From an uncultured Granulosicoccaceae bacterium (GTDB lineage Bacteria; Pseudomonadota; Gammaproteobacteria; CALCKW01), in contig CALAMQ010000171.1 of NCBI GenBank assembly GCA_937925815.1, positions 1 to 45,227 of the forward strand: a DNA stretch of 45,227 bases, written 5' to 3'. The position numbers were made by a program, and so were the translations under genes. How positions within the stretch are numbered: the first letter of the stretch is position 1; each line of letters starts with the position of its first letter. A model generated the notes under the pieces. It searched no databases. It was not told the DNA's origin and saw only the letters and a program-made list of their open reading frames with translations. Positions 26,308 to 34,158 of the stretch are shown here, piece by piece.

Positions 26308-27011
26308 GAAGCGCGCTCTACACCGGCTGGGTGCGCCACCGGCGGCTCTCACCGGTGGACCACCGTTTTCGCTACCGCGCGCTCGCGTTGGCCATTGATC
26401 TCGATGAGTTGCCAGAGCTGTCTTTATGGCCGTTGTTGTCAGTGGACCGTTTTGGTCTGATGTCAGTGCGCCAGCGTGATTACCTCGATGGTGACCTCTC
26501 ACGCGATGGTGTCTGGCGCATTGTCGAATCGCTCGGCGGTCAAAACAGCGCGGGGCGCGTGGTGTTCCTCGGCTTGCCGCGTAGCCTCGGTCATTATTTC
26601 AGTCCGGTGAATTTTTACTATTGCCACGATCAGTCTGATGAGCTCGCGTGTATTTTGGTTGAAGTGAGCAACACCCCGTGGGGCGAGACGCACCGCTATC
26701 TGGTCGATTACCGCGCGCTTGATCCCACGCCAAAAGCGTTTCATGTGTCACCGTTTATGGGCATGGATCAGCTCTACCGCTGGCGGTTCACTGAGCTTCG
26801 CCAACGTCTGTGTGTTCACATTGAGAATCACGCAGATGAAAAAGTCTTTGACGCAACCCTGGTCCTCAACCGAAATCCTCTAAAGGGATGGGACTGCGCG
26901 AAAGCGTGGCTGCGTTCCCCAATGGTCAGCCTACAAGTGCTCGTGGCCATTTACTGGCAGGCCCTTAAGTTGTACCGCAAGGGCGTTCAATACATCCCGC
27001 ATCCGAGATAG
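26304..27011 (+). CDS. DUF1365 family protein
   Basis: This 235-aa protein matches DUF1365, a family found almost always beside CFA-synthase-like methyltransferases and FAD amine-oxidase-like proteins. Characteristic stretches are HRRLSPVDHRFRY near the start, LGHYFSPVNFYYCHD, LVEVSNTPWGETHRYL and KAFHVSPFMGMDQLYRWRF. It has no signal peptide. The GTG start overlaps the previous stop, and the CFA-like gene follows 17 bp later. Its biochemical role is unestablished; conserved His and aromatic residues suggest a lipid-handling or modifying function (inference). Confidence 0.92.
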   Translation: MRSALYTGWVRHRRLSPVDHRFRYRALALAIDLDELPELSLWPLLSVDRFGLMSVRQRDYLDGDLSRDGVWRIVESLGGQNSAGRVVFLGLPRSLGHYFSPVNFYYCHDQSDELACILVEVSNTPWGETHRYLVDYRALDPTPKAFHVSPFMGMDQLYRWRFTELRQRLCVHIENHADEKVFDATLVLNRNPLKGWDCAKAWLRSPMVSLQVLVAIYWQALKLYRKGVQYIPHPR

Positions 27012-27028
27012 ACAGGGAGAAGGTGCAC

Positions 27029-28279
27029 ATGACTGAAATGAGAGTGACTGCTGATATGGATGTTCGTCCCCGCTTGCAACTGGCCCGCCGTGTTGTGCTC
27101 AAGTTGCTCAGTGGCATCAAGCGCGGCTGTCTGACGCTGGTTGACGGTGATCAGACGCTCGTCTTTGGCGATCCCTCGCACAGCCTGCACGCGACCATCG
27201 CGCTCAATCGCGACATGGCGTTCACGCGTGTGTTTCGGTCTGGCGTGAACGGGGCGGGAGAGGCTTTTTTTGAAGGCGACTGGGACACGCCGGACTTGAC
27301 CAATGTGGTGCGGCTGTTTGTCATAAACCGCGACACTATGAATTCAATGGACGGTGGCCTCGCTCGCGCTGGGCGTTTGGTGCACCGGCTCTGGCATTGG
27401 GCGCGCCGGAACACACTGGAGGGCTCGAGGCGCAATATCAGTGCGCACTACGATCTCAGTAACGAATTTTTCGAAACGATTCTCGATGAATCGATGATGT
27501 ATTCCAGCGCGTTGTTTCTCCATCCCGAGGAATCGCTCGCCACCGCGCAGCAGAATAAGCTCGCACGATTGTGCGAGCTGCTCGACCTCAAACCCGGTGA
27601 GCGCGTGCTTGAAATCGGTACGGGGTGGGGCGGTCTCGCTGAGTACGCCGCAGTTCATCACGACGTGCACGTCACCACGACAACAATTTCAGCAGAACAG
27701 CACCGCTACGCCAAAAAGCGATTTGAGCGCGCTGAACTAGGCGACAGAGTCGACTTGCTCGATCAGGACTACCGCAGCTTAACCGGTCAGTTCGATAAGA
27801 TTGTGTCAGTTGAGATGATCGAAGCGGTCGGCGAAGAGAACCTGCCGACATTTTTCGAGACCTGCAATGACCGCCTAAAGCCTGGAGGTAAATTGGTTTT
27901 GCAGGCGATCACAATGCCTGACCAATATTACGATGAGTACCGCCGCAGCACGGATTTTATCCAGCGTTACGTCTTCCCCGGTGGATTTCTGCCGTCGCTG
28001 GGTGCGATGAAATCCATCATGTCGTCGTCAACTGAACTCTCGGTATCGCGTGTTGACGATATTGGTTTGCACTATGCGCGCACACTGCGTATCTGGCACG
28101 ACACGCTGATTGCGGCGCGCGGACAGATTGCAAACTTTGGCTTTGATGAGCGTCTCTACAGACTGTGGCGCTACTACTTCAGCTATTGCGAAGGTGGTTT
28201 TGCGGAGCAGGCAATTTCGACCGTTCACCTAGTGGCGGACAAATCGACAACAAATCAGGCGCACCATGGCGCGACGTGA
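27029..28279 (+). CDS. CFA-synthase-like SAM-dependent lipid methyltransferase
   Basis: This 416-aa protein has the SAM-binding motif VLEIGTGWGGLA at about 193-204 and the C-terminal CFA synthase layout (FIQRYVFPGGFLPS). Classical cyclopropane synthases coordinate bicarbonate with a Cys in YSCAYW, a Glu in MFEHVG and a His in LLHTI. Here the same places read YSSALF (Ser), MIEAVG (Glu kept) and VLQAIT (Gln), so two of the three are changed. That fits an enzyme that adds a methyl group to an unsaturated acyl chain without ordinary cyclopropanation, such as UfaM in methylated/furan fatty-acid synthesis. ATG at 27029 has GGAGA 8 bases upstream; an in-frame GTG lies two codons before it. The end overlaps the DUF2878 gene by 14 bp. 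Confidence 0.93.
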   Translation: MTEMRVTADMDVRPRLQLARRVVLKLLSGIKRGCLTLVDGDQTLVFGDPSHSLHATIALNRDMAFTRVFRSGVNGAGEAFFEGDWDTPDLTNVVRLFVINRDTMNSMDGGLARAGRLVHRLWHWARRNTLEGSRRNISAHYDLSNEFFETILDESMMYSSALFLHPEESLATAQQNKLARLCELLDLKPGERVLEIGTGWGGLAEYAAVHHDVHVTTTTISAEQHRYAKKRFERAELGDRVDLLDQDYRSLTGQFDKIVSVEMIEAVGEENLPTFFETCNDRLKPGGKLVLQAITMPDQYYDEYRRSTDFIQRYVFPGGFLPSLGAMKSIMSSSTELSVSRVDDIGLHYARTLRIWHDTLIAARGQIANFGFDERLYRLWRYYFSYCEGGFAEQAISTVHLVADKSTTNQAHHGAT

Positions 28280-28775
28280 TTGGTTGCATTTGTTGATCTT
28301 CAAGCTGGGTTGGTTTGTCGCCGTTGTCGGCGGTGCCAATTGGGTTGTGTGGCAGGTGTTGCTCGTGGCAGCTGCCGTTGTGGTGGTTCGTCCTTCGGTG
28401 TCAGTTGCGGGTCTGGTGTTAGCTGCGGCGGCAATGGGTGTGCTGCGTGACGCCGGGCTTGCGATAGGCGGCGTGCTGGAGCTTCGTGGTGGCGCAATGC
28501 CGGTTTGGCTTGTGCTCCTGTGGGTTCAGTTTGCATTGGTGCTCCACCGGGGCATGCATTGGCTCGCGAAGCTCTCGCAACCCGTGCAAGTTATGGTGGG
28601 CGTGGTCACCGGTACGCTCGCCTATTTTGCAGCGGTCTCCCTTGGGGCGGGGTCGCTCGGCGGTGACTTGCCCGTTGCCGCTGCTTGGGCAGTTATTGCT
28701 GTGACTTGGGGTGCATTGCTGTGTTTGCAGATTAGGTTGGTGAATTTTTCAACGTATTCAGGAGAAGGCGCATGA
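28266..28775 (+). CDS. DUF2878 family inner-membrane protein
   Basis: This hydrophobic protein of 169 aa has about five predicted membrane segments (roughly 18-40, 43-65, 75-95, 105-125 and 133-153). The N-terminal WLHLLIFKLGWFVAVVGGANW matches the DUF2878 family. It usually sits next to CFA-like and DUF3833 genes. The ATG lies inside the end of the methyltransferase gene, and the stop overlaps the DUF3833 start, so tight coupling is expected. Function is unknown; a scaffold or transporter for the modified lipid pathway is conceivable but unsupported. Confidence 0.82.
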   Translation: MARRDWLHLLIFKLGWFVAVVGGANWVVWQVLLVAAAVVVVRPSVSVAGLVLAAAAMGVLRDAGLAIGGVLELRGGAMPVWLVLLWVQFALVLHRGMHWLAKLSQPVQVMVGVVTGTLAYFAAVSLGAGSLGGDLPVAAAWAVIAVTWGALLCLQIRLVNFSTYSGEGA

Positions 28776-29359
28776 TGGAGCGGGTGCGGGCGGTTGCCAC
28801 ACGCGTGGCCAAGACCTTGGTCTTAATTGTTGGGGTCAGTGTCACGCAGGGAGCGTTGGCGGCGCACTCGAACGAGCCTGTGGTCGAGGCTTTCGCGTTT
28901 GAGCATTATTTTCAGGGGCCAGTTCACGCTCGGGGCTTTGTGAAGAACCGAAGCGGAGCAATTATCCGGCGGTTTTGGGCTGAAATCGAGGGCACGTGGG
29001 ACGAGTCGACTCAGACTTTGACGCTCGACGAAATTCTGCACTTCGACGACGGAGAAAATCTCAGCCGGGTCTGGCAAATTGAACGCACAGGTGACAACCG
29101 ATACGTGGGCCGGGCGAATGACGTCGACGGCGAGGCGATGGGAGAGACCAGCGGATTTGACGGCCTTTTACGCTACGCTCTTGAAGTCAATTACCGCGGC
29201 ATGGACATTGTGTTGTCAGTCGATGACCATTTCCACGTTGTCTCTGAAGACGTCTTGTTCAACCGCACACAGTTGTCAAAATTTGGCTTCAACGTGGGGA
29301 TGGTTTCAACCGTTTTTTACAAAGGTGACACCATTGCGAATCAGCTCAGTCTGCGGTAG
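28772..29359 (+). CDS. DUF3833 family exported protein
   Basis: This 195-aa protein starts with a basic stretch, a hydrophobic core TLVLIVGVSVTQGALA, and probable signal-peptidase site AAH near 28-31. No lipobox cysteine is visible, although many DUF3833 members are lipoproteins. The mature part has family-typical AFEHYFQGPVHARGFVKNRSG and DDHFHVVSEDVLFNRTQLSKFG. AGGAG upstream gives a strong ribosome site. It ends the seven-gene operon and probably acts in the periplasm or at the membrane on the same lipid process; the molecular role is unknown. No terminator hairpin is obvious in the 39 bp before the convergent decarboxylase gene. Confidence 0.85.
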   Translation: MMERVRAVATRVAKTLVLIVGVSVTQGALAAHSNEPVVEAFAFEHYFQGPVHARGFVKNRSGAIIRRFWAEIEGTWDESTQTLTLDEILHFDDGENLSRVWQIERTGDNRYVGRANDVDGEAMGETSGFDGLLRYALEVNYRGMDIVLSVDDHFHVVSEDVLFNRTQLSKFGFNVGMVSTVFYKGDTIANQLSLR

Positions 29360-29398
29360 CTGGTGGGGCAATGGCCGCGTTTGTTCTGGATTGCACTC

Positions 29399-30802
29399 TC
29401 ACGAGCCACTGCCCACTTGAGCTTGCTTCAATGCCTCAGCCATGGCGGCAACGCTACGACTGACATCGTGTGAGGTGGTGCACCAGTTGCACACACTGAT
29501 GCGCATCACACGCTGATCAAACCAGCTTGAACCGCCGACCCAGCACACGCCGCTCCGTTGCACGCGGTCGATAACACTGTCGATGGTCTGATCATCTACG
29601 GCACGGACAAGAACCTGGTTGTAGACAACGTCGTTCAACACCTCGAATCCCGCTGTGGGCAACTCGGCTGCGAATTGTTTGGCGCGTGTGTGCAGTGTCT
29701 GTACGAGTTCGTCAACCCCGTCTCGGCCGAGTGACTTGAGAGCCGCCCACAGTTCAATTGCGCGCGCACGACGTGACATATCTGGCGTGTAGAGCATGTT
29801 GTCCCGTGCCTCCCCCCACATCACATAATCACCGGAGAGTTGCAGTGCATTGACCAGTGCTTCGCGGTCTCGCGTAAGCACCATGCCGCTGTCGTAGGGC
29901 GTGTTCAAAGTCTTGTGGCTGTCCGCCGACCAGCTGTTTGCCTTGTTCAGGCCCACGGTGAGCTCCCGCATGTCCTCGCAGGCGGCAGCCCACAGACCAA
30001 AGGCACCGTCAACGTGTACCCAAGCGCCAGCTTCACGCGCCAGGCTGCACACCCGTTCAAAAGGGTCGAAAGCGCCAGAGTTGACATTCCCGGCTTGCAA
30101 AATTATCAGGCAATGGTTATCGAGCTTTGGCAAGGTGTCGGCGTTGAGCCGGCCTTGAGCGTCTACGTCAACCCATTCAATGCTGTCCAGACCGAATCCG
30201 AGCATGGCGACTGCCTTCTTGACTGTGCCGTGGGTGTGGGTGCTGGTGATAACCCGCAGCGCAGGTGCGCCGTTCAGGCCGCGGGCGTTGATATCCCACC
30301 CAAGTTCGCTGAGCAAACGCCACCGCGCCGCGGCGAGCGCGCTGACAATGGCAAGTGAACTGCCGCTGACCAAACCCATCGCGGTGCCGTCTGGGAGGTC
30401 CAGCAGCTCACCAAGCCATTGCTCGCAAATATCTTCAAGTGTGGCAACTGTCGGTGACAGCGCGTAGAGCGCCGGGTTCTGATCCCAATGATCTCCGAGC
30501 AGTCGAGCTGCGAGCGCGGCTGGCAAGACACCGCCGTTGACCATGCCGAAGTAGCGCCCGCCCATTTGCGCAACGGTTCCAGGCGAGCCCACGCTGTGCA
30601 GGGTGTCGAGTAAGTCGTGAGCGTCCGTGCCACCTTGAGGGAGAGGCTCATGGAAAGTCGCCAGTTGCGCGATCGCGCCGGGCGAGGGGTAGACCGTGCG
30701 GCTGTCTACCGTGCTGAGATAGGCGGCGCCGTGGTCAGCGGCGCGTGTTGTCAGACTGCTGTCCTCGCGCTCCTTGCGCAGCCGGTTTAGAAGTGTGCTC
30801 AT
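29399..30802 (-). CDS. PLP-dependent group II decarboxylase family protein
   Basis: This enzyme (467 aa) has the fold-type I group II decarboxylase layout shared by glutamate, aromatic amino-acid and cysteine sulfinate decarboxylases. The PLP lysine is at about 297 in WSADSHKTLNTPYDSG, His191 in STHTHGTVKKA would stack on the cofactor, and Asp265 in WVHVDGAFGLW would contact its ring nitrogen. GRYFGMVNGG and LVSGSSLAIVSALAAAR are also typical. The substrate cannot be named from sequence. It converges with the lipid operon and starts at the edge of a 440-bp gene-poor gap. Annotation pipelines often call such proteins aspartate aminotransferase family or tyrosine decarboxylase; neither is proved. 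Confidence 0.88.
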   Translation of the reverse strand: MSTLLNRLRKEREDSSLTTRAADHGAAYLSTVDSRTVYPSPGAIAQLATFHEPLPQGGTDAHDLLDTLHSVGSPGTVAQMGGRYFGMVNGGVLPAALAARLLGDHWDQNPALYALSPTVATLEDICEQWLGELLDLPDGTAMGLVSGSSLAIVSALAAARWRLLSELGWDINARGLNGAPALRVITSTHTHGTVKKAVAMLGFGLDSIEWVDVDAQGRLNADTLPKLDNHCLIILQAGNVNSGAFDPFERVCSLAREAGAWVHVDGAFGLWAAACEDMRELTVGLNKANSWSADSHKTLNTPYDSGMVLTRDREALVNALQLSGDYVMWGEARDNMLYTPDMSRRARAIELWAALKSLGRDGVDELVQTLHTRAKQFAAELPTAGFEVLNDVVYNQVLVRAVDDQTIDSVIDRVQRSGVCWVGGSSWFDQRVMRISVCNWCTTSHDVSRSVAAMAEALKQAQVGSGS

Positions 30803-31243
30803 GCGTAGACGTCTCGGCGGAAGAGTGGGCGCGCAGCGAGCAGCCGTTGCTGCCGGTACTGCTATCTGTCACGGCCAACGGACCCTTGATGTGCTCGGCG
30901 GGATGGTTCGAGCCTAAGCCCACCGCGCGCTTGAATCAACTGAAGACAAGGTGATACCAAGTGCAGGGTGTGTCGGCGTCGCTGGAGGGAATGGGCCTGG
31001 TAGTTAACCGCGCCATTAATGGGTGCGTGTGTGACGGATTTTCAACTGCAGAAATGCAAGCAAGGCGCAGCCAGTGTCTCGATTGGTGTCAAGGTGACAT
31101 CTCTTTGGGATTATCCCGAAAGATGCGCCGCGTCGGCAGAGGGTGCGCCTATGCTCTGTATCATCGGCGCACCTGACCGGTCCTGAGCGGCAAGCCACGC
31201 TACTATTCTATCCGCATTGGAACCACCTTCGCTGGGACACGCT
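30803..31243. other. Gene-poor 440-bp gap with two hairpins
   Basis: No convincing gene lies here; short open frames lack family features. Two hairpins are visible: 31098-31125 (CATCT-TTTGGGA paired with TCCCGAA-AGATG, 12 bp with one bulge, one G-U pair and a TTA loop) and 31142-31173 (GGTGCGCC/GGCGCACC, perfect 8-bp arms, 16-base loop). A 10-bp palindrome CCATTAATGG lies near 31011-31020. Neither hairpin is followed by a T-run. The segment near 31038-31075 with AACTGCAGAAATGCAAGCAAGGCGCAG has the look of degenerate dispersed repeats seen in some proteobacteria, which cannot be tested here. It must also hold promoters for the decarboxylase and DUF3429 genes. Confidence 0.35.
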
Positions 31244-31705
31244 ATGCCACGTTTGAAAGACAGTATCGCCGCACTGCGCGATGCACCAGACGCCGCCCGT
31301 GTGCTCGGGCTCGCAGGACTGATTCCTTTCTTGGCGCCCGCGTTCACTCTGTGGGTGGTAGACGGTCCGTTCGGTGAATCATTGGCACAGGCACTTTGCC
31401 TCTATGGCGCTGTGATATTGAGTTTTCTCGGTGGCGTGCGTTGGGGGGCATTGCTCAGAGCAGCGCCAACGGGCTGGTGGCCTTGGATTGCGAGCATCGC
31501 GCCGAGCCTCGTGGGTTGGGCGGCTGTGCTCGTGGGCGGCGCTGTTGGGTTGATCGCTCTGGCTGTGGGCTTCGCTGTGCAATGGCGGTATGACCTGAAT
31601 GCTGTGCGCTCCGGTGAGCTGCCGGCGTGGTTTGGCGGCTTGCGCACTGTGTTGACTGCGGGTGCGGTCGCGAGTGTCCTGCTCGGTGCGCTTGCAATTG
31701 TCTGA
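31244..31705 (+). CDS. DUF3429 family inner-membrane protein
   Basis: This protein of 153 aa has about four to five hydrophobic segments, consistent with DUF3429 membrane proteins. It begins with a short charged helix (PRLKDSIAALRDAPDAARVLGLAG), followed by a segment with LCLYGAVILSFLGGVRWG, which I recall as the family's signature, then SIAPSLVGWAAVLV and a final segment RTVLTAGAVASVLLGALAIV. The ATG at 31244 is used; an upstream TTG would add nine residues. Relatives in proteobacteria are uncharacterised. The convergent GNAT gene ends 41 bp away. Confidence 0.8.
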   Translation: MPRLKDSIAALRDAPDAARVLGLAGLIPFLAPAFTLWVVDGPFGESLAQALCLYGAVILSFLGGVRWGALLRAAPTGWWPWIASIAPSLVGWAAVLVGGAVGLIALAVGFAVQWRYDLNAVRSGELPAWFGGLRTVLTAGAVASVLLGALAIV

Positions 31706-31746
31706 CTGTCAGAGCATCCGCTTTAGATTGCGGAGGCAGTGCGCGC

Positions 31747-32223
31747 CTAGAGGGTTCTGGTCATAAACGTGCTGTGCGGGTCCACGTTGTAACCAGCGAA
31801 GGGTCCGCATTCGGTGAAGCCGTGGGCCGTGTAGAGCGCGCGCGCGGCCGCGAAATGCGTGGTTGATCCGGTCTCCAAACTCAGCCGCGTCAAACCCTCA
31901 GCCCTCGCATCCTCCAACAGATGGCGCAGCAATGCGGTTGCGACGCCTTGGCGCTCGTGGCCACTGGCGGTGCGCATGGATTTGATCTCACCGTGGTGTG
32001 CGTCGATTCGCTGCAACGCGCCGCAACCAGCCAGTGTGCTGTCCGAGACCCCTGCTTTGTTGCGCCACAGTGTCCAGAACCGCACGTTCGGGTGGCGCAG
32101 GGCGTCCAGATCGAGCGCGTGCACGCTCTCAGGCGGCGAGATAGCGCGCATGTGCGCCAGATGCGATTCGAGCAGCGCAATAACGCTGGGGTCTGTGAGA
32201 CTGGTATCCAATTGTATGTTCAC
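31747..32223 (-). CDS. GNAT family N-acetyltransferase
   Basis: This GNAT acetyltransferase (158 aa from the GTG chosen here, 172 aa from an in-frame ATG at 32265) carries the acetyl-CoA motif A around RTASGHERQGVATALLRHLLEDA and motif B with SLETGSTTHFAAARALYTAHGF. The N-terminal part SHLAHMRAISPPESVHALDLDAL is typical of the YsnE-like subgroup, whose members start near NIQLD, hence the preferred GTG. Acceptor unknown; relatives act on small amines or amino acids. It is divergent from the transporter gene at 32301, with about 35-77 bp between the starts. Confidence 0.88.
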   Translation of the reverse strand: MNIQLDTSLTDPSVIALLESHLAHMRAISPPESVHALDLDALRHPNVRFWTLWRNKAGVSDSTLAGCGALQRIDAHHGEIKSMRTASGHERQGVATALLRHLLEDARAEGLTRLSLETGSTTHFAAARALYTAHGFTECGPFAGYNVDPHSTFMTRTL

Positions 32224-32300
32224 AGCGATGAGGCCCGGCGCGTTGAGGGTGCGTTTTGCTATCATGGCAGGTTTAGCTGTTAATCGAGCGATCTCAACCC

Positions 32301-32924
32301 ATGAACCGATCCATTTTACTCGCTGTCGCCGCCATGGCTTTTGTGGTGGTGCTGTCCAATATTCTCGTTCAGCACCTCTTTGGAGATTGGCTTACGTGGG
32401 GCGCGTTCACCTATCCCTTCGCCTTTTTGGTGACTGACCTCGCCAACCGCCGCTTTGGTGCGGCCACCGCACGGCGCGTGGTGTTTGCAGGTTTTGTGGT
32501 CGGTGTGGCGTGCTCACTGGTTGGCAGCCAGATACACGGTGAATTTGGCCCCTTGGTGACGCTGCGCATCGCGCTCGCATCTGGCCTTGCCTTTTTGACT
32601 GCGCAGTTGGTGGATGTTGGTTTGTTTGATCGCCTTCGCGCGGGCAAGTGGTGGCGCGCGCCGCTCGCGTCAACGTTGGTCGGCTCGTCGCTCGACACCG
32701 CTATCTTCTTCAGTCTCGCGTTCGCCTCGGCGTTCACTTTTATCGAGCCCGGTAATGATGTGTCGTGGGCCAATGACATGCTGCCACTGCTCGGCGTCGG
32801 GCCTGTGGCGCCGCTCTGGGTCAGCCTCGCGGTCGCGGATTTTGGCGTTAAGCTCGCGTTGTCTCTGATCGCACTCGGCCCTTACCGTGTGGTGAGTGCG
32901 CGCTGGATCGCGCGCACGGCTTGA
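32301..32924 (+). CDS. yhhQ: YhhQ-type queuosine precursor transporter (VUT family)
   Basis: This membrane protein (207 aa) with about six hydrophobic segments matches the YhhQ/VUT family, which takes up 7-cyano-7-deazaguanine or 7-aminomethyl-7-deazaguanine for tRNA queuosine synthesis. Landmarks are VVVLSNILVQHL, the polar-charged stretch FTYPFAFLVTDLANRRFG, SQIHGEFGPLVTLRIALASGLAFLTAQLVDVGLFDRLR and SSLDTAIFFSLAFAS. No preQ1 riboswitch signature is seen in the short leader. It appears monocistronic; the promoter must overlap the divergent GNAT start. Confidence 0.9.
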   Translation: MNRSILLAVAAMAFVVVLSNILVQHLFGDWLTWGAFTYPFAFLVTDLANRRFGAATARRVVFAGFVVGVACSLVGSQIHGEFGPLVTLRIALASGLAFLTAQLVDVGLFDRLRAGKWWRAPLASTLVGSSLDTAIFFSLAFASAFTFIEPGNDVSWANDMLPLLGVGPVAPLWVSLAVADFGVKLALSLIALGPYRVVSARWIARTA

Positions 32925-33027
32925 GAAAGTAGGCTAAAGCGCAAGGCATTGAACTTGGTTGTACAGTGCCTCGGCGATGTTGGGAAACGGTACCGGTTCG
33001 AATGAATCACTGAGGATGGGATCGACC

Positions 33028-34158
33028 ATGAATCAAAAAATAAAATGGGTGGCAGCTGCGGTCGTTGTTGTGGCTGCTGGCGTTTTCGGCTTTAGGCAAT
33101 TTATGGGCGGACCGCCCGTGGATGAGCGCTTGGGTAACACCAGCATCCTGATGGGATCTGTTGTGATTCCCGAATCGGCTGCCAGCTGCGACCCGCAAAG
33201 CGGTTACGCGCGCATGCTGTGCCTGATTGAGTTGTTGAAATCCGGTGCATCCGAAGAACTGCTCGCGGTGATGCAGCTTCCGTATTCCGTGGCCGAAGGG
33301 CAAAACTGGAGCAATCTGCCAGCCGGTGCTTTCCCCAAGCGGCCCGGTGCTTACCTCGGCGAGTTCAGCGCTGAACAACTTGGGTTGGTTAAAGCCATTC
33401 TCAGTGAGGCCACAGGTGTGGCCGAGAACGAAGGCTTTGATGAGATGGTTCAAACGCTGAACGCGGACGATTACATCGGCACTGTCAGCACCGACTACAA
33501 AGCCGGTTACTCATCCTACAACTCAAAATTTGCCTTCCTAGGCACCCCCGGTGAGAGCGGGACCTGGCAGTTGTATTACGGAGGCCATCACTTTGCTTTC
33601 GCCAACACCTACAGCGATGGCGTGATGAGCGGTGCGACACCGTCGTTTCGGGGAATTGAGCCCTTCCCAAGCTTCGACATGAACGGCCGTGAGAGTGTGC
33701 CGTTGTTGCAAGAGCGCGATGCTTTTGCCGCATTGTTGGGTTCGCTGAACGCTGACCAAGCTGCTGCAGCGATGCTCGACGGCACTTACCGCGATATCCT
33801 CGCCGGTCCGCAAAGTGACGACGCCATTCCAGCCGAGCAAGAAGGGCTGGCAGTCTCGGAACTCAATGAAGCGCAAGTCGCGTTGTTGTTGGCAGCCATT
33901 GAGACTTACGTTGGCGACATCAACGCCGCAGACGCCGCCGTCTACATGGCGAAGTACACTGGCGAACTGCCCGACACCGTGCTCGGTTTCTCTGGCACCA
34001 CGGACATCAACAGTGAAGACGACTACGTCCGCGTACACGGCCCATCGCTGTGGCTTGAGTTCTCTTTGCAGTCGAATAAGTCGACGGGCGAAGAGGGCAA
34101 TCACCCGCACTCTGTGTGGCGGGATCAGGACGGTGACTACGGTGGCAACTTGAAGTGA
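33028..34158 (+). CDS. DUF3500 domain protein, membrane-anchored or exported
   Basis: This 376-aa protein has an N-terminal hydrophobic stretch (about 7-22, AAAVVVVAAGVFGF) that could be a signal peptide or membrane anchor, followed by a DUF3500 domain. Recognisable are WSNLPAGAFPKRPGAYLGEFS, SGTWQLYYGGHHFAFANTYSDG, GATPSFRGIEPF and, near the end, VRVHGPSLWLEFSLQSN and HPHSVWRDQDGDYGG. The repeated His and acidic residues suggest metal binding, but no activity is established for the family. ATG at 33028 is supported by GAGGATGGG seven bases upstream. Its stop overlaps the GTG of the next gene, so the two are a translationally coupled pair. Confidence 0.88.
   Translation: MNQKIKWVAAAVVVVAAGVFGFRQFMGGPPVDERLGNTSILMGSVVIPESAASCDPQSGYARMLCLIELLKSGASEELLAVMQLPYSVAEGQNWSNLPAGAFPKRPGAYLGEFSAEQLGLVKAILSEATGVAENEGFDEMVQTLNADDYIGTVSTDYKAGYSSYNSKFAFLGTPGESGTWQLYYGGHHFAFANTYSDGVMSGATPSFRGIEPFPSFDMNGRESVPLLQERDAFAALLGSLNADQAAAAMLDGTYRDILAGPQSDDAIPAEQEGLAVSELNEAQVALLLAAIETYVGDINAADAAVYMAKYTGELPDTVLGFSGTTDINSEDDYVRVHGPSLWLEFSLQSNKSTGEEGNHPHSVWRDQDGDYGGNLK

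Noticed and set aside
30895-30925. GGTTCGAGCC, reminiscent of a tRNA T-loop
   Set aside because: No T-stem pairing, anticodon arm or acceptor stem can be formed around it.
32266-32300. preQ1 riboswitch before the YhhQ transporter
   Set aside because: The space is only 35 bp and lacks the preQ1 stem-loop and A-rich tail.
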